This document shows positions 36,441-51,299 of a stretch of 64,000 nucleotides of DNA, piece after piece. The notes below the pieces were generated by a model. That model was given only the letters and a program-made list of their open reading frames with translations, made no database searches and was not told the DNA's origin. The stretch comes from Cytospora piceicola (lineage: Eukaryota > Ascomycota > Sordariomycetes > Diaporthales > Cytosporaceae). The stretch's first letter is position 1. Each line of letters begins with the position of its first letter. The DNA is taken from assembly GCA_023375675.1 (NCBI GenBank), contig JALQBC010000021.1:124001-188000 (forward strand), in the 5' to 3' direction. The position numbers and the translations under genes are program-made.

Positions 36441-38519
36441 CCTTCGAAAGATTATATACCTTTTCCTTTAACTCTCTTATATAGTATAATAAAAAGTTAA
36501 AATATAATACCTTTCGTCGAAGAAATATAAAACTAACTATTACGTTTAATTCCTTCTTTTTTTTAATATATATTTAACAATACTTTCGAAGTACGTATAA
36601 CTAGTTTAAATAAATACTAGCTATATAAAGACAACTTTATTAATAACGTTCTAATTCTTTAAATTAAAACTAATATATTTAATAGTAACGACGTCGATAA
36701 TAAAAAACTTTTTAACTTTAGCTTTACTATTATATATAAGACCTTTAAGGCTAAAGCTAAGGCTAATAATACTAATACTATAAACCGCGTAAATAATATC
36801 TTCGATAAGAAAGAACAAAACGGTATTACCGACGACTTTAATAAAGTCGTATTATAAATAAGATCGTATAAAAAGATAACCGAGTAAATACTATCGGCTT
36901 AAGTCTTATTAAAGAAAACGGCGCGCTTACTTTTATTACTATTAAAAAGCGTAGCCGCCTTTCGCTTTCTGCCTTGTATATATCGACCCTTATAAAAACT
37001 CTTAAATCTGCTAAAAGTAACGCTACTTTTATAGCTAGTAATAATCGTAAACGTAAAGCGGTAAACTATACTAATAAGCCTTCTGTTTAACGTTTTAGCC
37101 GTATTACTATTACGGCTAAACGAATAAAAAATAACCTTAAACTTATAATAGCAGTATTAAACCTTAACCTATACGTATTTTCTTTTATATTAATAATTCT
37201 AAAACTTAAGCGTTAACGTATAGCGAATAAGCTAAAACTACCTATAGCAGGCTTAGTTATAAGGCGAAAGATAAAGATAGGCGCCGGGCGACTATTTAAT
37301 AAGAAGTATAAAGTAAAGAATATCTTTCTAAAACGACGGTATAAAATTTATATATACGGTTACTCTTTTAAAGAAATATAAGGTAAGTAATAAAAAAAAG
37401 ACTAATCCCGGCTACTACCGAAAAGACTACTACCTTATAAAAAGGTAAGCTTAGTTATAAGCTTAAAGATAATATTAATAAAATCAAGGCCGAGAATAAC
37501 TAGCCCGGTAAAAAGTATAAGGTAAAGGATATATTAAACAGTATTAATCTAAAACTAAAGAACCTATATTTTAAGTAATAGAAGGGCTACAGTTAAAAAG
37601 ATAACACTTAAAACCTATACCTTAAGTAGTAAAAGGGCTATAGCTAAAAGGATAACACCTGAAACTTATACCTTAAGTAGTAGAAAGGCTATAGTTAAAA
37701 GGATAATATCTGTAGCTTAAAAAGACCTTATACACGCCGTTACTCTTTTAAAGAAAGATAAAGCAAGTAATAATTTAAAAAAAACTACTATTAATAAAAC
37801 TATCAGCTTAAAAGTATATCTTATTAAAGCTATAAGCCGTATTACTTATCGTAGTCCCGGTACTATCTCTACCGTTAATATAATAAAGGTATTAATAGTA
37901 TCGGATCGGTTTAAACAGAAGATATTAATATTATAGTATACGCCGTAGTCTTTATTATAAAGACACTTATCCTCTTTATATTAAAGCTATTATAAACGCT
38001 AAAAATAACGACGGTATTACTTTTATTTAAAGCTTATAAGTAATAACTATTATTACTATAGTTAAGGTATTACTTATAGGTTAAATTAATAATAAACTAG
38101 CTGTTTCTATTATATAACCGAGGTATATAAACTATTTAATAAAGTAATAATACGTTAAATATAAAAGGTTATTAAATAGTAAGATTAATTAAGCCTTTAA
38201 TAACTTTATATCTTTAAATATAAGCTAATTATCTCCTATCTTATCTAAACTTATAATATAGTTAAATTCTAATATACCCGAGATATTCTGTATCCGACTT
38301 ATCGGAAACGTAAAATATATATATTAAAACTATAACTATCTATACTAATAGGTTTAGTACTTTACCTTTTACTTTTATTTTATCTTCTTATTAGTTTTTA
38401 ATATACTAGTATTATTTTATAATTAAACCTCGCTATTATTAGAGCTTTTTAATTTATATTTTACTATACTCTATTTCTAACTTTATATATTTTTACTTTT
38501 TTATTTTTAGTCGGGGATT

Positions 38520-39960
38520 AAATATACGCTATTTAAAAACTAAGTAAGTATATAAAGTTAAAATCTTAGCTACTATAGCTATTAAGAACCGTCTGTTAAT
38601 ATAAGCTTCGTTAGATTTAACTATACTTCGCTACCTTCTTTAATACTTATACTCGTCTTAATATATACCCTTTAAGATATTCTCCCGGTAAAGCTATATC
38701 GAATCTTTAACTAAAACCTATATTAACTACTAAAGCATTCTTAATATAATATTATATTATAAAAACCGTTTACTCTCGAAGCCTAACGCCGACCTATAGA
38801 AATAAACTAAAAAAGAGCTGTTACTATACGCCGCTATATACGATATAAAAATACTGTAAAAGCTTTTTAAAATAGCGTATAAAGAGGTAGGAAAAGCTTT
38901 AAACTTAAACTTTAAGTTTATACGCTCGCTCGCTTAAAACTAGTATAGCCTATAAGTTAACGAAAAGGCTATAAAAGTATAGATTTTCGAAAGTATTATC
39001 CGTAAGATTATTAAACAACTATAGCCGGCAGCCTTTTTTATAACGACCGCTTAAGCCTTTAAGAACAACCCTTTTTACTTTTTCTTTTACTTTTTATAGT
39101 AAGATAGTATATTTAATATTACTAATACCGCCGCTATCTCGCTTACCTATTAAATAATAATTATATTTAACGCCCTTAAGTTATTTACTTTAAACCTTTT
39201 TAGCGACTTTAACTTTTTACTATCGGGCGACTTTAATAGTATATCGACTTCTCCCTTAAGTTAGTAAACAGGTATATATATCTCTTAACGTATATCGGAT
39301 ATAATAAATATACTTTCTATCGACTTTACGCCGGACCTTATCTATAGCCGCTCTGTTTTTAATATACCGGAAAAAATAGCTATACGTAGTTTCGTATAGC
39401 CTTTAAAGCCCTATAAGCGTAAAAGAGACTTTAAAAGCTTAATATCTTTTATTTAAAAGAACTTATTATAAGCTTAAAAGTTATTAGTAAACTTTATTAA
39501 AGTTATCGATACTAAGTATCCCGACGTTACCGTTATCCTAATAAACAATAAGGGAAGTTAAAATACTAAAAAGGCTATATAAGTCTTCTTTTAAGATATA
39601 ACCGATATTAATAAGCAAGCGTTTATAATAAAGATATACGTTACAGATATTCGGCAGACCGCTTTTAATTAGCTCGACGTCTTTTTTAAGATTATTAAGG
39701 ATATAAACCGGGTTAAAAAGACGATAAATAAGGTAGTTAATAAGATAAGGCGCCTTAATATAATAGTATCCGGCAACGATAGCAATAATAATACAGCTTC
39801 CGATAACATTAAGTATAAGGGTGTCGGGCATAAAAGTAATAGTTAAAGCTACTACAGCAACGTAATAAAAACGTAATACCCCGAAAATAGTTACTATTAA
39901 ACGATAAATACAGTTAAAAGCAGCTATATAAATACTGTATTTAACTTATTACTAGTTTTA
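38520..39960 (+). pseudogene. Fossil open frame 8
   Basis: A single plus frame holds for about 480 codons with only TAA/TAG stops. Segments include KLFKIAYKEVGKALNLNFKF near 38855-38915, then NFLLSGDFNSISTSP near 39211-39255, DFTPDLIYSRSVFNIPEKIA near 39320-39380, and VIDTKYPDVTVILINNKG near 39502-39556. A long Lys/Asn-rich stretch leads to SGNDSNNNTASDNIKYKG near 39770. The GDFN and TPDL words recall endonuclease/exonuclease/phosphatase domains of LINE elements, but spacing and downstream sequence do not support that assignment. The minus-strand open frame at 39538-39831 is its shadow. Confidence 0.45.
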
Positions 39961-42900
39961 TTAAAGCCGTAATAATACTTTTAATAAGTATAAGTAGCTT
40001 TATATATATAAGGCTATTAAGTAGTACTTAAAACCTTATATATATTATACTTATATACTTTTACTATAATCTTTTATTATTAATTACCTTTATATACCCC
40101 TTACGGATAAGCTGTTTCTTAAAAACCTTCGACTATCTTACTTTAAATTTAAACACTATATAGTAAAAAGTATCTACTCCTTTTAGCCTTATTCTTATCG
40201 ACTATAAATAGCGCTTATCGAACAGGCTATCCTTATAATATAATAGGTTAGTAAGTGTTTTTTCTAATCCTCAGTACTTTTAAATATCGCTTTAAAGTAA
40301 AGACCGTTATTTATTAGGGTTTTTTTTTTAGTTTAGTATATATTAGTTAACGATATATTATCTTCTTATTAGGTTTAAAGCTTAAAACACTCGACTATAC
40401 CTTCTCTTCTCCTTATATATACTATAAGCCGCTACTTTTATAAAGTTTACTTAAAATTATATACTATAAATATCTTAAGGTATAATATAGTAGCAGCAGG
40501 TTTAATTAGTTAAAATAAAAAAAAAAACAAGTAGTTAAACTAATATTAAGTATAAATACTATATATATATTTAACCTAAGTACCTAAACACCCGATATTT
40601 ATACTATAAACATTAAGTATAATACCTGTAACGTTAATCTCTTTTAAACTCGGTATAAGCTACTTAAGTATACGGATATATATATATTCTATATATTTAT
40701 TATAAGTAATACTGCTTTCGAGGCTTTTAATAGTTTTAATAAGTATAACGATAACTATATAAAATTATTAATAAAGGGCTAAAATAAAAATATAAGTATA
40801 GCTATTTCGAGAAGTATTTTTTACTTTATTTTTCTTAGTTTTAACTTACTTTACTTATTACTTATTATTTAAATATAATACTTATCTCTTTAAGCGTTAT
40901 ATATAGCTAATTTTAGCCGCTTATTATAATCTTAAATAACTTAAGCTATAAAAGGTTATTATTTATTCGGGCGATAGATAAACGTCGAACTTATTAACTA
41001 AAACTTATAGACTTTCGGCTATTATTAAGTTTAAAGCCGAAGACCTTCTCTTCGAACAGCCCCTTTCTTTTTATTTTACCTAGCTTTTACCCTTTAAGTA
41101 AATAAACAGAAAGGATTTTAAAATCTATAGTTAATAACTTAGCTATACGCGATAATAATAGCTAACCCGAAATTACCGATAGCCTATACGTTATAACAGA
41201 TAACAGCCCGGATACGTTATAGGCGCTTCCGATAAATATAGGTATACTAAGTTATAAACGTATTAGACTAAAGACCTTTAGATAAGGCTCTATAAAGACT
41301 AATACCTTCGAAACCGATTATATTAACTAGTTTAATAATAGTTTTATCTATAGTAGAGATATCGGTAAAGATAATAACGTTTACAGTAATTTACAGCTAC
41401 GAATAAGCTTAGTTTATCCGACTTATAATAACGTTTTTAAAAAAAACTTAAAACAAATATCGAATAAGCTTACTATAATATCCGAAAAGGTTACTACGAT
41501 AACCGATAATATCGCTATAATAACTAAAACGATAAAAAGCTTGTTTATAATAGCCGATACCTAAAAGACTATCTTCTATAAAAGCCGCGATCTTTTTTAA
41601 AGTTAAGTTAAAGAACTAATAAGTTCTTTTATATTACAGATACTAATCGACTTTCTACTAAGTAATATCACCTTATACCTAAACACCTTTATTAATAAGG
41701 GCGGTAACTATAGCTAAAACTAAGTACTACCTTTAAACGATTTTAGTTTTTTTTAGTTATTATCCCTTAATACTTTATAAGATATTAACGATTAAGGAAA
41801 GGCTATATAAAGAATAAAGGAAAGGGAATATAATAGTAAATAAGTAAAAAAGAGTTTAAAGTCGTTCTTATATTTTATAACCTATATCGGTCGGTTATAA
41901 TAAAGGTAATAAAGAAGCGGTTATTATAATATATATAAAAGCGGTCTAAAAAAGGGGGTAAAAGGTAAAGTATAAGGTTAACTAACTACTAGTAAAGGCT
42001 AAGTTAATAACGACTAATAAACAGATTCTATTATTACTAACTTACCTTTAATTATAATACTTATAATATTTAATTTAAAAAGTATAATTATATAAAATAT
42101 TTTAAACGAAAATTAATTAGAATTAAACAGTTTTTATAGTAAAAAGTAACCGACCCGATAAAAGAAGACAGTATATTAATACTATATTAAATATCTATTA
42201 TAAAATAATATATATAATAACTTTAAATATCTGTTATTACTTAGGTAACTATTACGTTAATACGTTATACTAATTATACAACCGGTTTACTTAATACTTA
42301 TTATATTTATACCTTTAGTTTTAACTAATTCTAATAAAAACACTAACTAACTTAATACTTTATAACAGTATTAAGTATACTTATTTACTCTTTTTATAAT
42401 AAGTATATCTAATTATTTCTAATATCTATTAGCTAAGAGTTTATAAATTAATTATTTACTTATTATAACTTCCTCCGCCTTTAATACTAACTTTACGTAA
42501 GCTTAAAAAGTAACGTCTAGTATATTTCTAAACCGTAAGTCTACTTATCGCACCTTTTAATCGGTATAATACTAATATAATATTAAAGGCCCCGGTTTTT
42601 CTAAGGTTTACTTAAGACGTAGCTAAAGGAATATACCTAAAGTTAGTAACACGATTTCCGGGTAACCGCCGTTCGATAAACCGTAAAGTCGGGTAATTAA
42701 TAAGTATTATAATTATTACTATTATAGTTATATCCTTCTCCTTTACCCTTCTTTACTAATAATATCGAAGCTCGACCTACTTACTATAAATATAGTTATT
42801 CGTAACCTATAATAAAACGCCTGCTTTTATTTATAAAGTATAGGTAATAAACAGAGTAGTTATTAAGTCGAGAACCTTATTACCTTACTTACGTAGATTA

Positions 42901-44639
42901 TAAGTATTTACGTTTTCGGTTTTTACCGACGGTATATAAAAGGTAATAGTCTTTTTATTAGCTACTATACTAACTTAAAGTAGGCAGATAGTTTATAGAT
43001 TAAGTCTTATACTAATAATACCTACGTTAACTATATATATTAAAAAGAGGCTCGATATTATCGGTAGCCTACTATTTTTCTTAATACGCCGTAACCGGGG
43101 TAGGTTATTATTTAATAGGTACTTTTTATACCTACTCTTTTTACCGTTTTTATAATAGCCTTTATCGCTTTTATAGTAAATAACGAAAAAGGTAAAAATA
43201 AAAACAGTTAGCTCGAACCTTTTACGCCTTTTCTTTTTACCGTTTTTATAACAGATAAGGAAGGTAAAGACAGAGATATTTAAAGTATTTAAGACTAAGA
43301 TATACTTTATAATTATAAAGTTATTTAAGAGGTTAAAGAAGTTTAACGGCTAAAAAAGTATTAGCCTTTTAACTTTTAGCTAATCGTTACTCTTTAAAAA
43401 GGTAATTCTAGCTTTTAAAATATAAACGTTAATAAAGACTAAGGTTCCGAACTAGTAAATGTTATATCGGATAAGGCTTTTACTTCTTTAAAGGCTAAAA
43501 AAGATAAGGCTTATACTTTTATTAAAGCCGAGGCTAATATAAACGTTAGTAATAATAATACAGAACGTTTTAATTATAGTTTAAAGTAAAGACGTTGCTT
43601 TTCTTTTATTATAAAAGAGTAAACGTAGGTGTTTCGGCAATAGATACGATAACTATTTTATTAACGTTTTATACGATATCTTAAGTATTTAACGCTTTAG
43701 TATAAAAGGGCAGCTCGTCTATACCTTTAGTATAGAAGAACACTATTATAAGAGTATAATAATAATATTAGTTAGTTATAGGTATAAAACCGGTTTAACT
43801 TATTACTCGAAAATATTATAATAATATAGCTATTAAAGACCGGGAGATTAATATTTATACTACGATAGTAAAGAGTTTTATAATAGTAGCTATATTACTT
43901 TAATAGTAATAAGCTTTATTTTTAAACTCTTTTATTATATATATAACTTAATAGTAAACTAATACGTTTATTATATTCGAAGGTATTAAACGAGGCTATT
44001 AGATTTACTACTTTCCGGAAAGCTTAGGTTTATTACTAAGTTATTACTACGTTCCTTATAAAAACAGATATTTCGTATATCTTAAAATAAATTATTTAAT
44101 TCTTTTTATTTAAGGCTATCGAATAATACTATTTTAAAACAGAACTAACGTTTATTCGTAGGTTAAGGGTATTATAAAGTAGGCGGCCTGTTATCTAATT
44201 ACCCTGCCTTATACGTTATATCCTACTTACTTTATTATATATACTACTTAAAAGATACCTAGGTACCTTTTATAATCGGTTTATATATAGACCGAATAAA
44301 AAAGATAATATTATTATATATTATAGGCGAAAGACTATATATATAAAGCTAATAGATTTAAATAATATAAGCCTTTTTTATCCTTTTAAAATTAAATTAA
44401 CTTAACGTAACTTTTTATAATCGGTTTATACAGAGTCTAAATAAAAGTAGTTTACTATTTAAGATTAAAGTAATACGATTTAATCGTTTACTTACTATTA
44501 CTATTACGTTTATAGTTTAACTTTATAGATATTTATTACGTTTAGTTTTATTAAAACCGTTTTACCTTTATAATTATATAAGTTACCTAGTATTAATTTA
44601 TCGAGTATTTATCTTATACTAATATTTTATTAAAGAAAA

Positions 44640-46010
44640 TAATACTGTTACTTTATTAAAGCTTTTATATAAAACCTTAAGCTAAGTAAATTCGATTAGC
44701 TTAAATATTAGCTCCGGGCTAATAAAACGTTAATAGTATAATAAGTAAGGCTTAAGCTTTTTATAATTATTTACACCGGAACCTAGATAATGCTTTTAGT
44801 ATTTTTATCTAATTTATCTGGATTATTTAAAACGGCTACTTTAAGTTTTTTAGCTTTATAAAAAATACTACTATACCGTTTAATATCGAAGCGTAACGCT
44901 TCGATAACTTTATTTCTTACCTTATAGATAAAAAGCAGTGTTTTTAAGATCTCGAATTTTATATCGCCGAGAAAGAGCGTAATATCGCTAACTATAAAGG
45001 TCGGCTTTTCGAAAAAGAGCGTAGTATCGAAGTTAAAGATAAGCAGCTAAATAAAAAGACTTATATCTTCGAGCGGAATAAAGAATATATCGAAGTATAT
45101 AGTATCGAAGTAATAGAATAAAAGTATTATTTAGTAAGGGTTATTAATTCTATCTTAAAAGGCTTAGTAAACGCCGAATTATAAAGCTTTTAAATAGAGT
45201 AGGATATAGAGGTTACTAATAAAGCGGTTTCGGAGGCGAGGGTTAGGTTATAAAAGGTTTAAAATACTATAAAGAACGTAGTTAGTATACTAAAATATAC
45301 TAGTTCGAGGTTAAGTAACGATTAAAAAGGTAACCGAAAGCTTAATATTATTATATTTAAAAGGTAATTATATAATCGTATCGGGCGATAAGGCTATATC
45401 TAAAAAGCTTTAAATAACTATAAGGTTTTTAAATTAAACTAAGAAGTTAAATAGGTATTCTTATTACCTTATTTTTTAATATCTGTTATACCTTTTACTT
45501 TTTACTATAAAGTAGTTTAACTAATTTATCTTAACTATAACTTAAAATAAATTATAACCCTTATACAACCTTTTACTTTACCGACCGTTATACCTTTAAC
45601 CTTTAACTGTTATACCTTTTACCGCGATACCCTTTCGATTATTTTTAATCTTTAACTATAATACCTTCGACTGTAATATCTTTTTTTACCGACTGCTATC
45701 TCTCGACCGTAATACCTTTAACCGCGATACCCTTAACCGCGATACCTTTAACTATAATGCCTTTAACCGTATTACCTTTAACTATAATGCCTTCGACCGC
45801 GATATCTTCCTTCCTTTACCGACCGCTATTCTTCGACTACGATACTCTCGACTACAATACCTTTAACCGCGTTATTTTCGACTACGTCGCCCTCTTATAA
45901 CGCCTTCTGTAACGCCTTTAGCGACGCCCTTTATAATACTTTCCGACTGTAAGCCCTTTTAGCCGATTACGATAATATTTAGTATAGCGAATAAAATATT
46001 AAAATACTTT
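44640..46010 (+). pseudogene. Fossil open frame 9: coiled coil plus pentapeptide repeats
   Basis: A plus frame of about 455 codons has TAA/TAG stops only. A strongly charged, heptad-like segment lies near 44940-45110 (AEKERNIANYKGRLFEKERS, then a further run ending ERNKEYIEV), most likely a long coiled coil. A second helical stretch (ARVRLxKVxNTIKNVVSIL) lies near 45230-45285. From 45590 the frame enters a 15-base minisatellite that codes a five-residue Pro/Arg/Tyr/Leu/Gln-type repeat. Among the fossil frames this has the clearest protein character. The function is unknown. Confidence 0.5.
45590..45960 (+). repeat. 15-base minisatellite
   Basis: Degenerate copies of CCTTTAACCGCGATA (variants with CTATAATG and TTCGACTACGATA) are spaced by 15 bases or multiples over about 370 bases, interrupted twice by TTTTTACCGACCGCTAT. 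In the plus frame the unit gives a pentapeptide repeat. Confidence 0.7.
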
Positions 46011-48284
46011 ATAACGCGGTAGTAATAGCTTTATACCTAATCTAACGTTTAAGGATAGCGGTATATATAAAACGGTTTACTAGCTGCGGCTAAATAGTTG
46101 CTTTTAGCTTAACTATATCTGTTCTTTAAGCTTTAGCTTTAATCTCTTAAAACTAAGTTAGATTGATTTAATTAAGTCGAAAAGACTTAAGAAATCTCGT
46201 TTTTAACTTAATATAGCCTTAAAGGAAAAGCTATATTTCTTTTTCGTTATACCTTTTTATTTTTAATCTGTTAAAATACTACTAAAAATCCTTATATATA
46301 TACTACGATAAAACAACTAGCCGGAATCTTTATATTATATACTAGTAAACGTTAAGATAAAGGTAGATAATTATTTTTATTTTAATACCTACTTTTCCTG
46401 AATAATTAACGTATTCTTTTCTGTCTTTCTTAGTTTATTAAATAAAAGTAAAATAAATATTAGTTTTAAAAAATCGCTTTTAGCCTTTTACTTATTTTAG
46501 TTACTATTTTATCGGCTTTATCTTTATATTAATCCTTTTATCTTTTAGATAATCTTTTAAATAATAAGCTTAATAAAAGGCTTTTTATTATTATAAAGAA
46601 GACTAACGTATAGAACTTAGTACTTACGCCGCGTTTATACCGCTATATCTTAATATCTTTATCCGAGATTATCTTTTAAGATAGGTAAAACCTTATTATA
46701 TATCGTTATACTAGAAAAGACGCCTTTATTATTTAAGAGAAGCCGCGATATTAGCCTTACCTTTTCCTTACTCTTTTTCCTATCGATTAGATACGGGATA
46801 CCTTTTTTATCGAGCTTTTTTTAAAGTTAAGTTAGCGTTTAAAAGAAAATACTTTTTCTCGGCTTTTCTTTCGGCTATAGTAGCTCGATATTAGTCTTTT
46901 AATATATAAAAAGCGTATATTTCTTTACGTAAAAGACGTCTTTTATAATACTATTTAAAAACTTTTTATCCGAGCTAATAAGGATAAGGCTTTTAATAGG
47001 TATACTTATTTCTAGTTACTTAATAAAGACGTTTAGTTTTAGCTTCTTATTTAAGCTAATCGAGATAATAGTTATAGCAGGTATACTTATACTACTTAGC
47101 TACTTATTTAGCTTTTATTATAATTATACGGTAGTACTTTTTTAAGGAAACGTTTATTTAGGCGGAATAGCCGTTAAAGCGATTTATCGTAATCGGTCTT
47201 TATCCGAATCGGAAATAGTATATACGCTTTTATCCGAAAAGCCTATACTATAGAATAGCTTTTACTTTAAAGGGATAGCTATAAAGATATTACTTTATAG
47301 CTAGTTTATATAAAAGTCGATAATAATATATATTCTTACCTTATTCGAAAAAAGGCGTTTTTTATTTAATAAAAGAACTATAAATATATTATTTTATCTT
47401 TATAGCTAGTCTTTCTTTTTATCGATTATATACTTAACTACTTTTTTTAAATAGTCTTTAAGCTATAGAAGCTTACGTTTTAACAGAATAACCGTAAAGA
47501 TATTTATTAGTAGTCGGCTGCTTTTTAAAGGTATTACTAGTATATAAGCTTAAATATATATATTTATACTTTTTAAGAAAGTCGAATACTTCGCCTTTAT
47601 ATCTTATATAATTAACCTAGCTAAATCTTCCCGAGATAACTCGTCCGAGGCCGACTATATCTTTTTACGTTTTATATAAGTATATAAGCTTTAATAGTTT
47701 ATTACGATTATATTAAAGACTTTAAGTAGTAATATATAGTACGCTTTAACGTTATATCGTAAGTTATTAACTAAAATATCGGTAATTAGCAGATAAGTAA
47801 TAAAAGGTTTATATTATTATACTTCCTAGCTTTTACTTAAAGAAATACGCCGGTCGACGATTTATTAGCGAAGCTCTGGAACCGTTATATCGAATAAGCT
47901 CTTCGACTTAAATAAAGACTATATACGTTATATTACGTCGGGCCGGTCTTATTTTTAAAGCTTAAATATAATATAAGCTATAACGATACCCTTTTTCGTT
48001 TAGTATTTAACCTTTCTTATATAGAAATAAAGATCTTTAATTATTATATTTATAAAGCGTATTAGCTAGTTTATTAATAGGTCGTTTTATAGTAGTTTAA
48101 ACTTTTATATTATAAAGAAAACTATTAGACAGTTATAGTTTAATTTATTTAAGATCTCTTACTAATCGGTAAAACAGCCGAGGGTATTTTAGGTTAATAA
48201 GGATATCTTTTTAGCCGTTTTTTATATAAGGATATTTCTTAATAGCAACGGCTTTTTTTAGTCTTTTAAGTCTATAATCGTGTT

Positions 48285-48420
48285 TATTAAAGGTATATAG
48301 TCGTGTCTTTTAAAGTATATAGTCGTATCTCTCGAAGTATATAGTTATATCTCTCGAGGTATATAGTTATATCTTTTAAAGGTATATATTATACCTTTTA
48401 AAGGTATAATAAAGTAGCTT
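48285..48420 (+). repeat. 22-base tandem repeat
   Basis: Five units of GTATATAGTCGTATCTCTCGAA and variants. The unit is not a multiple of three, so a coding origin is unlikely. Confidence 0.65.
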
Positions 48421-48487
48421 AAAAATAGTAAGAACTCGATATAAAAGACCTTTATAGCTAGATTCAGATTTCTCTATATAAAAGCTT

Positions 48488-48708
48488 TAATAATAAATTA
48501 TTAGGCACCTTTATTAAACACTTCTCTTAAGTATCTTTATTTCTATATTTCTAAAGCCCCGACTAAGAAGTATATTCCGGTCTACCTAGTAATATAAAAT
48601 TATTAGGTACTTTTATTAAGCACTTTTATTAAGTATCTTTATTTCTATATTTCTAAAGCATCGATTAAAAAGTATATTCCGGTCTATCTAATAATATAAA
48701 ATAGCTAA
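48488..48708 (+). repeat. Direct duplication, about 110 bases
   Basis: Two adjacent copies share TTATTAGGTACTTTTATTA, TATCTTTATTTCTATATTTC and AAGTATATTCCGGTCTA. Copies differ by transitions only in the parts I compared. Confidence 0.65.
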
Positions 48709-49359
48709 TACTATTTTCTAAACGCTCTTTTAGTTTCTTAACTTTACCTTATCTTTTACTATTAAATAGATATAATAATAACGGAATCTTAGTCTTTAAG
48801 CTTACTTATCTTATCTATAAACTAATATCTTTACGTAAACCTTACTTAAAAAATCTTAGAAATATTTAGATTTTATTAGACTAATTCTTATTAAACTAAT
48901 TTTTATTATATAAATAACCTTAATTCGATATTAAACCTCCGGCTATTATAAATAAACGTATAAGTAATATAAAACCTTTTCTTCTTTATTATTACTAATA
49001 ATATCTAAACTAAACTATCTTTTAACTTTAAGAAGTCGGCTTCGAAGCCGACCCTTTAAAAAAAGGATAAAATAGCTAACTAATCTTATACGATACCCTA
49101 TAAGTTATCGATAGTAAGCTTTTTAGTCTTTATTTTAATTATTTAATACTAACTATATCTGCTAAAGCCGAACCCTTAAAAAAAAGATAAGACAGCTAAC
49201 TAACCTTATACAATACTTAACGAGTTATCGATATAAACTTATAATTAAGCCGTTACCTTTATTATTACCTCCGCCGTTACCGTTACTATTAAGTAGTCTT
49301 TTTATATCTAAAAGGATAATAAGCTAGCCGACGGCCTTTTATAGTCTTAATAAAAAATA

Positions 49360-51290
49360 AAAAATAGATTTAAAGTGTTTATATAGCTAAACTAAACACG
49401 CTTTTTTAATAAAGCCCTTAAGTTAATAAACTAATAAGCCTAGTTTAAAAACGATAAAATAAATACGTTATTATAGCTTATTTAATAAAGATACGGTATA
49501 AGGTACTTTTTCCTCGAAATACTTTTATTACTAATAAACGTATAAAAAGATATTATCGTTTAATTAAGCTAAGAAATAAAAGATATTAAGTCGGCCTTTA
49601 TTTATACCGTAGTTATAAACTTATTATCTATCGGCTTATATTAAGCCTTAATCGTCGAGTTTAAAAAGAAGTTTTTATACTTCGATATAATATCGGTCTT
49701 ATAAAAGCTATATACTGCCTTTACTTAAAAACTCTTCGTACCTATTTTAGTAGCTGCCGGTATCGATATTTAGTTCTTACCTACTATAATCGTCGAAATA
49801 CCTTAGTAATTAAGCGAGTAAGAGTATAGACTTTTTATTATAGAGATATAACATAGGATTATCTACGAGAGTAACCCGACGGCGGTTATAAGTTAAAGCA
49901 AGAGTATCGAAAAGGTTATTAAGCTATAGAAGGCCGTAATTATTTAAGAGCTCGGCGATATTAAAGATAAAGATAAGCCCGAAAGAGCGTTTAAGCCTTA
50001 TATTAAAAATAAGTATATAATTATCGCTAAAGTAGTTTTTAATTAAAAGGCTAACGATAAAGTATTTTTAGTCGGTTTTAAGGATATTTTTACGTTAAGA
50101 TTAAAAGACTTTATATTTCGAAAGAATATTCGAGATAATAAACTTATACCCGGCCTTTTTAAAAAAGAGTATAACGAACGCTTTAAAGATATTATAAATA
50201 GCTTTCGGTATAACTTTTATTTAATCCTGTTAGCTAAATTTATATCTGTAAAGGCTAACGATATTTTAAACCTATAAGCCTTCGACTTCTTAACTAGCTA
50301 AAACACCTTCTTTCCGGCTTCGCTATTTACACTATCTTTAAAAGCTTTTATACTGTTTACTTGTCGTTAAAAGGCTTTATACTATTATATAAAGGCTAAT
50401 ATAATAGTTATAATAGGCTTTTTAAACTAGGTAAAGGGCTAGAATTAGTTTCTCTTCGACTTTATAATCGGCGTATTTTAGTAAAAAGTCTCGCGAGATT
50501 TCGAAACTCTTTAAGCTTAACGCCTTCCCGTTTTCTAATAGCTTACCGTAGCCGTAAAAAACCTAATAATAGCTCGACGTCTACTAAGGTTCTTCGAAAT
50601 ATATTAAGCTCGGTATAAGTAATAGGCTAAGATAATAAATAAAGACTTAAAGATAGTTTTTAAAACCGTTTCGATAAGGAGAAAAATACGGATTTTAAAG
50701 AAGAAGCTTATAAAGGCTAAATATCCGCCTTTTAAGTTTTAAATCGTAAAAACTAAATCTTTTAATAACGTATTAGTTTAAAAGGCGTCCCGGATCTAAT
50801 AAGACTACCTAGCTATTTTTAAAAGCTATAGCTTTAGCGAACCGGAGTTTAAAACCTATATACTTCTTAATAGTATAATCTGTCCCTTCTATATCTTTTA
50901 CTATAGCTAGCTACGCTCTTTTAACTATACGATCGGTACTTTATATACTATACTAATATCTTTACCTTTTTATACAGCCTATAATAAAGCTATAACGCGC
51001 TTTAACCTTTATAAGCCTAAACTAAGTATTTATTAAGAGCGGTTCCTTTTTTAAATTATTTATAACGTCTTATAATAAATCGCTTAAGCCGTTTAAAAGA
51101 TTAATAACCGGCGGCTAAATAAAAACCGCTACTCGTTAAACTTTATACTTAAGGTCTAATAGTTAATTATAAACCGTTAAGGCTTTTTAATCGTACTATT
51201 TAAATATAGCCCTTTCCGTTATATACCTATTATATAAAAACCTCCGAACTCGATAATATTTTTAAAATACTAAAGTCTTTTATTACCGGT
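49360..51290 (+). pseudogene. Fossil open frame 10a, large plus-strand gene
   Basis: A plus frame stays open for about 640 codons with TAA/TAG only. Segments include KLFVPILVAAGIDI near 49725-49770, IIYESNPTAVIS near 49865-49900, LGDIKDKDKPERAFKPYIKN near 49950-50010, then DKVFLVGFKDIFTLRLKDF near 50055-50115, and LIPGLFKKEYNERFKDII near 50140-50195. Further on are FSEPEFKTYILLNSIICPFY near 50840-50900 and LNKNRYSLNFILK near 51115-51153. Composition and length are protein-like. I do not recognise the family. Frame 10b starts where it ends. Confidence 0.5.
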
Positions 51291-51299
51291 AGTTAGACC

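Noticed and set aside
39538..39831. Minus-strand open frame of 97 codons
   Set aside because: It is antisense to fossil frame 8 and lacks an extended frame of its own.
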